A stretch of DNA of 15,735 nucleotides, taken from assembly GCA_028279945.1 (NCBI GenBank), contig JANQMT010000063.1:1-15735 (forward strand), read 5' to 3'. The DNA is from JAKSCF01 sp028279945. Its GTDB lineage: Bacteria > Bacillota > Clostridia > Peptostreptococcales > JAAYPU01. Positions 13,615 to 15,735 of this stretch are shown in pieces. Both the position numbers and the translations under genes were made by a program. The notes below the pieces were generated by a model that did not search any database, was not told the DNA's origin, and saw only the letters and a list, made by a program, of their open reading frames with translations. Positions within the stretch are counted from its first letter, which is position 1. Each line of letters begins with the position of its first letter.

Positions 13615-13741
13615 GGAGGTTTCTTTCTTTGGGTCTGTAGTAGATGCAAAAAGTGTGTAGAGAAGAAGAATTCATTACTTTATTCATACAGCATTTACCG
13701 TCACATTGAAAGATACAATCCATAGAACAAACATTTTCCAT
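13586..13741 (-). CDS. Small Cys-rich protein (51 residues)
   Basis: The minus strand encodes MENVCSMDCIFQCDGKCC and 33 further residues, ending ETFY. Cysteines C5, C9, C13, C17, C18 and C32 give CX3CX3CX3CC-X13-C followed by IYYRPKE. An excellent SD, AGGAGG (13757-13752), precedes the ATG by 10 nt, and a TATAAT box lies at 13791-13786. The layout matches the short clostridial Cys-rich proteins of the form D-C-x-x-x-x-x-G-x-C ... N-x-C-x-Y-[FY], often misnamed hydroxymyristoyl-ACP dehydratase, whose function is unknown; metal binding is plausible. The gene overlaps the mutY 3' end by 29 bases in convergent orientation and shares the terminal hairpin. Confidence 0.75.
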   Translation of the reverse strand: MENVCSMDCIFQCDGKCCMNKVMNSSSLHTFCIYYRPKERNLPSYVAETFY

Positions 13742-13909
13742 TTATTTATCTCCTCCTAATGATTAGTATTGTCTGTATAACAAATATTATAGTATGTAAA
13801 TTATGTATAAATGTTAAAATTTATTATACTTTTATATATTATGTATTGTTTATTATAGTTATACATAGGAACAATATAAATAGAACAATTTATTTTAGGA
13901 GGATTGAAA
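13742..13909. promoter_or_regulatory. AT-rich divergent promoter region
   Basis: This very AT-rich region separates the small Cys-rich gene from the gene at 13910. A minus-strand TATAAT (13791-13786) probably serves the Cys-rich gene. Several TATAAT-like boxes point the other way. AGGAGG at 13897-13902 lies 7 nt from TTG 13910 but only 1 nt from TTG 13904, which decides the start. Confidence 0.45.
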
Positions 13910-14497
13910 TTGTATCTTTTTGATGATTATTTTAATACAAATAAAGTTTATCATATTATCAGTTTACATGATTTAAAAACTGCAATAACAAAAGGGATAA
14001 GCTATGATGATAAAATTACTTTTAATACAAAGTATAAAGGATTTCATTCAGCCATCCAGTATGAGAAATTAGATAAAGTACCACAATGGGTTAAAAGAGA
14101 TAAAGCCATTTTTGCCAGTATCAATTATCCTCAAAAAAACCATTTTCATCCAGATAGTGTGGTGCTAGGATTGAAAATTGACCCAGAAAAATGTTGGGTT
14201 GCTAATGAAGATCTTGCCAACAAAATTTATGCGCCTTTTGTGTTAAAAAGCATTATGGAATATAATGATGCGGAAAGTTATATGAACACCAAAGCCAAAG
14301 ACTTGTTAAAAGAATATTGGGAAACATCATTAAGTTTTGTAGATAATCTTAATTATCGATACGATTTAAGAAAAGATTATAATGCGGAGGTGCTGGTTCT
14401 ACATCCAATTTTACCTATTAATATTGATGTAGAATATATCATATCGGGTCATCATGTATTTAAGCCTGAAGAATGGAAAGAAAAGTTTTGTCATTAA
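13910..14497 (+). CDS. Unrecognised protein, possible ADP-ribosyltransferase-fold (DarT-like) enzyme
   Basis: A 195-residue soluble protein. I recognise the general pattern but no named family with certainty. It starts VYHIISLHDLKTAITKGISY (Y14-H15), as in DarT/DUF4433-like ADP-ribosyltransferases, where a YHIT-type strand binds NAD+ and is followed by a helix and an exposed Gly. A central strand pair reads KAIFASINYP and VVLGLKID. Near the end NAEVLVLHPILPINI (E160) resembles the DarT catalytic Glu strand (A-E-L/V-L-V-P-x-x-x-P). Long Lys-rich helices lie between. The TTG at 13910 fits the SD; the TTG at 13904 would be too close to it. No macrodomain (DarG-like) antitoxin gene is adjacent, so a toxin role is unproven. 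A terminator follows. Confidence 0.5.
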   Translation: MYLFDDYFNTNKVYHIISLHDLKTAITKGISYDDKITFNTKYKGFHSAIQYEKLDKVPQWVKRDKAIFASINYPQKNHFHPDSVVLGLKIDPEKCWVANEDLANKIYAPFVLKSIMEYNDAESYMNTKAKDLLKEYWETSLSFVDNLNYRYDLRKDYNAEVLVLHPILPINIDVEYIISGHHVFKPEEWKEKFCH

Positions 14498-14498
14498 A

Positions 14499-14527
14499 TT
14501 GACATTTAACTTAAGTAAAATTACAAT
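14499..14527 (+). promoter_or_regulatory. Promoter of the AIR-synthase-like gene
   Basis: TTGACA (14499-14504) and TACAAT (14522-14527) have an ideal 17-bp spacer. The promoter starts 2 bp after the preceding stop codon. Its predicted start point, near 14534, is at the first bases of the terminator hairpin at 14532-14570. Confidence 0.65.
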
Positions 14528-14531
14528 CAAT

Positions 14532-14574
14532 AGAGTAAGTAGTATGTTATATAGGAATACAACTTGCTCTTTTT
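14532..14574 (+). terminator. Terminator hairpin at the predicted 5' end of the next transcript
   Basis: AGAG-T-AAGT-A-GTAT (14532-14545) pairs with ATAC-A-ACTT-G-CTCT (14557-14570), with one T-G pair and one A-A mismatch. TTTT follows. It ends the transcript of the gene before it, and would also be the first structure in RNA from the promoter at 14499. Further on, TTATCC (14600-14605) and GGATAA (14617-14622) can pair, or alternatively CCAG (14595-14598) and CTGG (14614-14617), just ahead of the SD. Confidence 0.7.
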
Positions 14575-14637
14575 AAATTTAAGATAAAACAATTCCAGAT
14601 TATCCAAGATAAACTGGGATAAAAGGGGAAAATACAA

Positions 14638-15618
14638 ATGAAGACAGGAAAATTAGACAGTGAACTCTTAAAAAAAATTGTTTTTGAACATATAGAATAC
14701 AAAAGTAAGGATGTACTGGTGCGGCCGGGTATTGGAAAAGATTGTGCAATTGTGGATTATGGCGAGAATGTTTGCGTGTTATCCACAGACCCTATTACAG
14801 GTGCTACTAATGAAGTTGGAAGGTTGGCAGTTCATATTTCGTGCAATGACATTGCATCGGAAGGCCTGGAGCCTTTAGGCATTATGCTTGCGATAATGGT
14901 ACCGGAAGGGACCACAGAATCTGAAATCGATGATATTATGAAGCAAGCCGGAGAAGAAGCAGGGAAACTAAAAGTTGAAATAATTGGAGGGCATACTGAA
15001 ATTACCAATGCCGTCAATAAAACCATTATTGTATCCACTGCTATAGGCAAAGCCTCAAAAGAAAGATATGAGAATAGAGATGATGTAAAATCCGGTGATG
15101 CTGTCATATTAACCAAACTTGCCGGGCTGGAAGGAACAGGCATTATCGCTTACGATAATGAGAAAGCGCTTTTAGAAGTGCTGACACCGGAAGAAATTCA
15201 TAATGCCAAAGCAATGCTGGAAGATGTGAGCGTTATAAGAGAAGGCGTTATAGCCGGAGACATTGGTGTATCATCTATGCATGATGTGACAGAAGGCGGC
15301 ATATTGGGTGCAATATGGGAAATCTGTGAAAGCTCTAAAGTAGGTGCGACTGTTTATTTTGATAAGATACCGGTAGCAAAAGAAACCTTAAAAATATGTA
15401 AGTTTTATGATTTAGATTACCTAAAACTTATATCCAGTGGTTGTATGATTATAACGGTGTCTGAGAGAAAGAAAGATAAATTGCTAAAAGCATTGAAGGA
15501 TGAGGGCATATTAGCCACTGAAATTGGAGTTATTCAAGAAAAGGCTATACAACTCATTAAAGACGGAGAGATATTAGAAATTGAACCACCTGAAAGTGAT
15601 GAATTATATAAGGTATAG
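14638..15618 (+). CDS. AIR synthase-related protein (HypE/ThiL/PurM superfamily)
   Basis: A 326-residue ATP-binding protein of the PurM superfamily. The N-terminal half has the Gly-rich strand RPGIGKDCAIVDYG (about 29-42), then LSTDPITG (about 49-56) and HISCNDIASEGLEPLGIML (about 66-84), which fold into the dimer-forming nucleotide site. The C-terminal half carries SSMHDVTEGGILGAIWEICE, the conserved HDxTEGGxxGA motif, and a late SSGCMIITV strand. Size and motifs resemble HypE, but the HypE C-terminal PRxC tail that is carbamoylated is absent (the protein ends PPESDELYKV). It is therefore unlikely to be true HypE, and its substrate is unknown. ATG 14638 has AGGGG 9 nt upstream. No hydrogenase, thiamine or selenium genes are adjacent. 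Confidence 0.8.
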   Translation: MKTGKLDSELLKKIVFEHIEYKSKDVLVRPGIGKDCAIVDYGENVCVLSTDPITGATNEVGRLAVHISCNDIASEGLEPLGIMLAIMVPEGTTESEIDDIMKQAGEEAGKLKVEIIGGHTEITNAVNKTIIVSTAIGKASKERYENRDDVKSGDAVILTKLAGLEGTGIIAYDNEKALLEVLTPEEIHNAKAMLEDVSVIREGVIAGDIGVSSMHDVTEGGILGAIWEICESSKVGATVYFDKIPVAKETLKICKFYDLDYLKLISSGCMIITVSERKKDKLLKALKDEGILATEIGVIQEKAIQLIKDGEILEIEPPESDELYKV

Positions 15619-15735
15619 CAAAACCTGAGATTGTTGAAATTGAATACAGGTGACTAACTATAAAAAGTCAATAGTTTAATGAAAAAATATATAGAACTAA
15701 AAATGTGCATAGCAAACAAGCCTTTCAAAAAAACT
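15619..15735. other. Right-end intergenic sequence
   Basis: No gene is visible. A short dyad (GACT at about 15652-15655, AGTC further on) is too weak to call a terminator. Confidence 0.4.

Noticed and set aside
14832..15143. Minus-strand frame of 103 codons opposite the AIR-synthase-like gene
   Set aside because: It is antisense to conserved motifs and lacks an SD.
14638..15618. Calling the last gene hypE or selD
   Set aside because: The HypE C-terminal cysteine tail is missing, the SelD N-terminal Cys/Sec motif is not present, and no hydrogenase or selenium genes are nearby.

Overview
The window looks like a piece of chromosome from a low-GC Bacillota, most likely class Clostridia. By eye the base composition is about one third G+C. 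Shine-Dalgarno (SD) sequences of the AGGAGG type are strong, TTG and GTG starts recur, and intrinsic terminators are A/T-rich. Gene content fits this too: a copper-amine-oxidase-type stalk protein, an RsiV/ECF sigma pair, an iron-sulfur flavoprotein, an AIR-synthase-like protein and a small clostridial Cys-rich protein. Genus and species cannot be assigned from the sequence alone.

Left part (1-4200): a small flavodoxin-like gene is followed closely by an AraC/GyrI-type regulator. An iron-sulfur flavoprotein (NADPH-dependent FMN reductase family) gene was probably next in line. A 1.6-kb segment carrying a secreted repeat-containing stalk protein now sits between the regulator and the reductase. 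It is bracketed by two about 110-bp near-identical copies of the araC/reductase junction, so the left copy holds a dead start of the reductase and the right copy a dead tail of the regulator. This is the clearest structural anomaly of the window.

Middle (4250-8640): an SGNH hydrolase faces a MerR/GyrI-type regulator and DUF554 membrane protein pair across a bidirectional terminator. A divergent 600-bp interval follows. It holds a near-consensus promoter with the 19-bp spacer typical of MerR-activated promoters, two decayed gene remnants (one resembling the C-terminal part of a DUF421/YetF protein) and a 12-bp inverted repeat enclosing the start site of a MATE efflux gene. The natural reading is a drug- or metabolite-sensing MerR protein controlling the MATE pump.

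Right part (8640-15735): an ECF sigma factor and its RsiV-like membrane anti-sigma factor overlap by 8 bp and have a candidate autoregulatory ECF promoter. Then come a radical SAM protein with a Cys-rich tail, a second AraC/GyrI regulator of visibly higher GC, mutY (with a promoter), a 51-residue Cys-rich protein overlapping the mutY 3' end on the other strand, an unrecognised protein with a possible DarT-like ADP-ribosyltransferase layout, and an AIR-synthase/HypE-superfamily protein. The last gene's promoter lies immediately upstream of the preceding gene's terminator hairpin.

Themes: redox flavoproteins, three separate transcription factors with GyrI-like ligand domains, envelope stress signalling, and several RNA hairpins that overlap ribosome-binding sites. 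No CRISPR array, rRNA, tRNA, prophage or transposase was seen.
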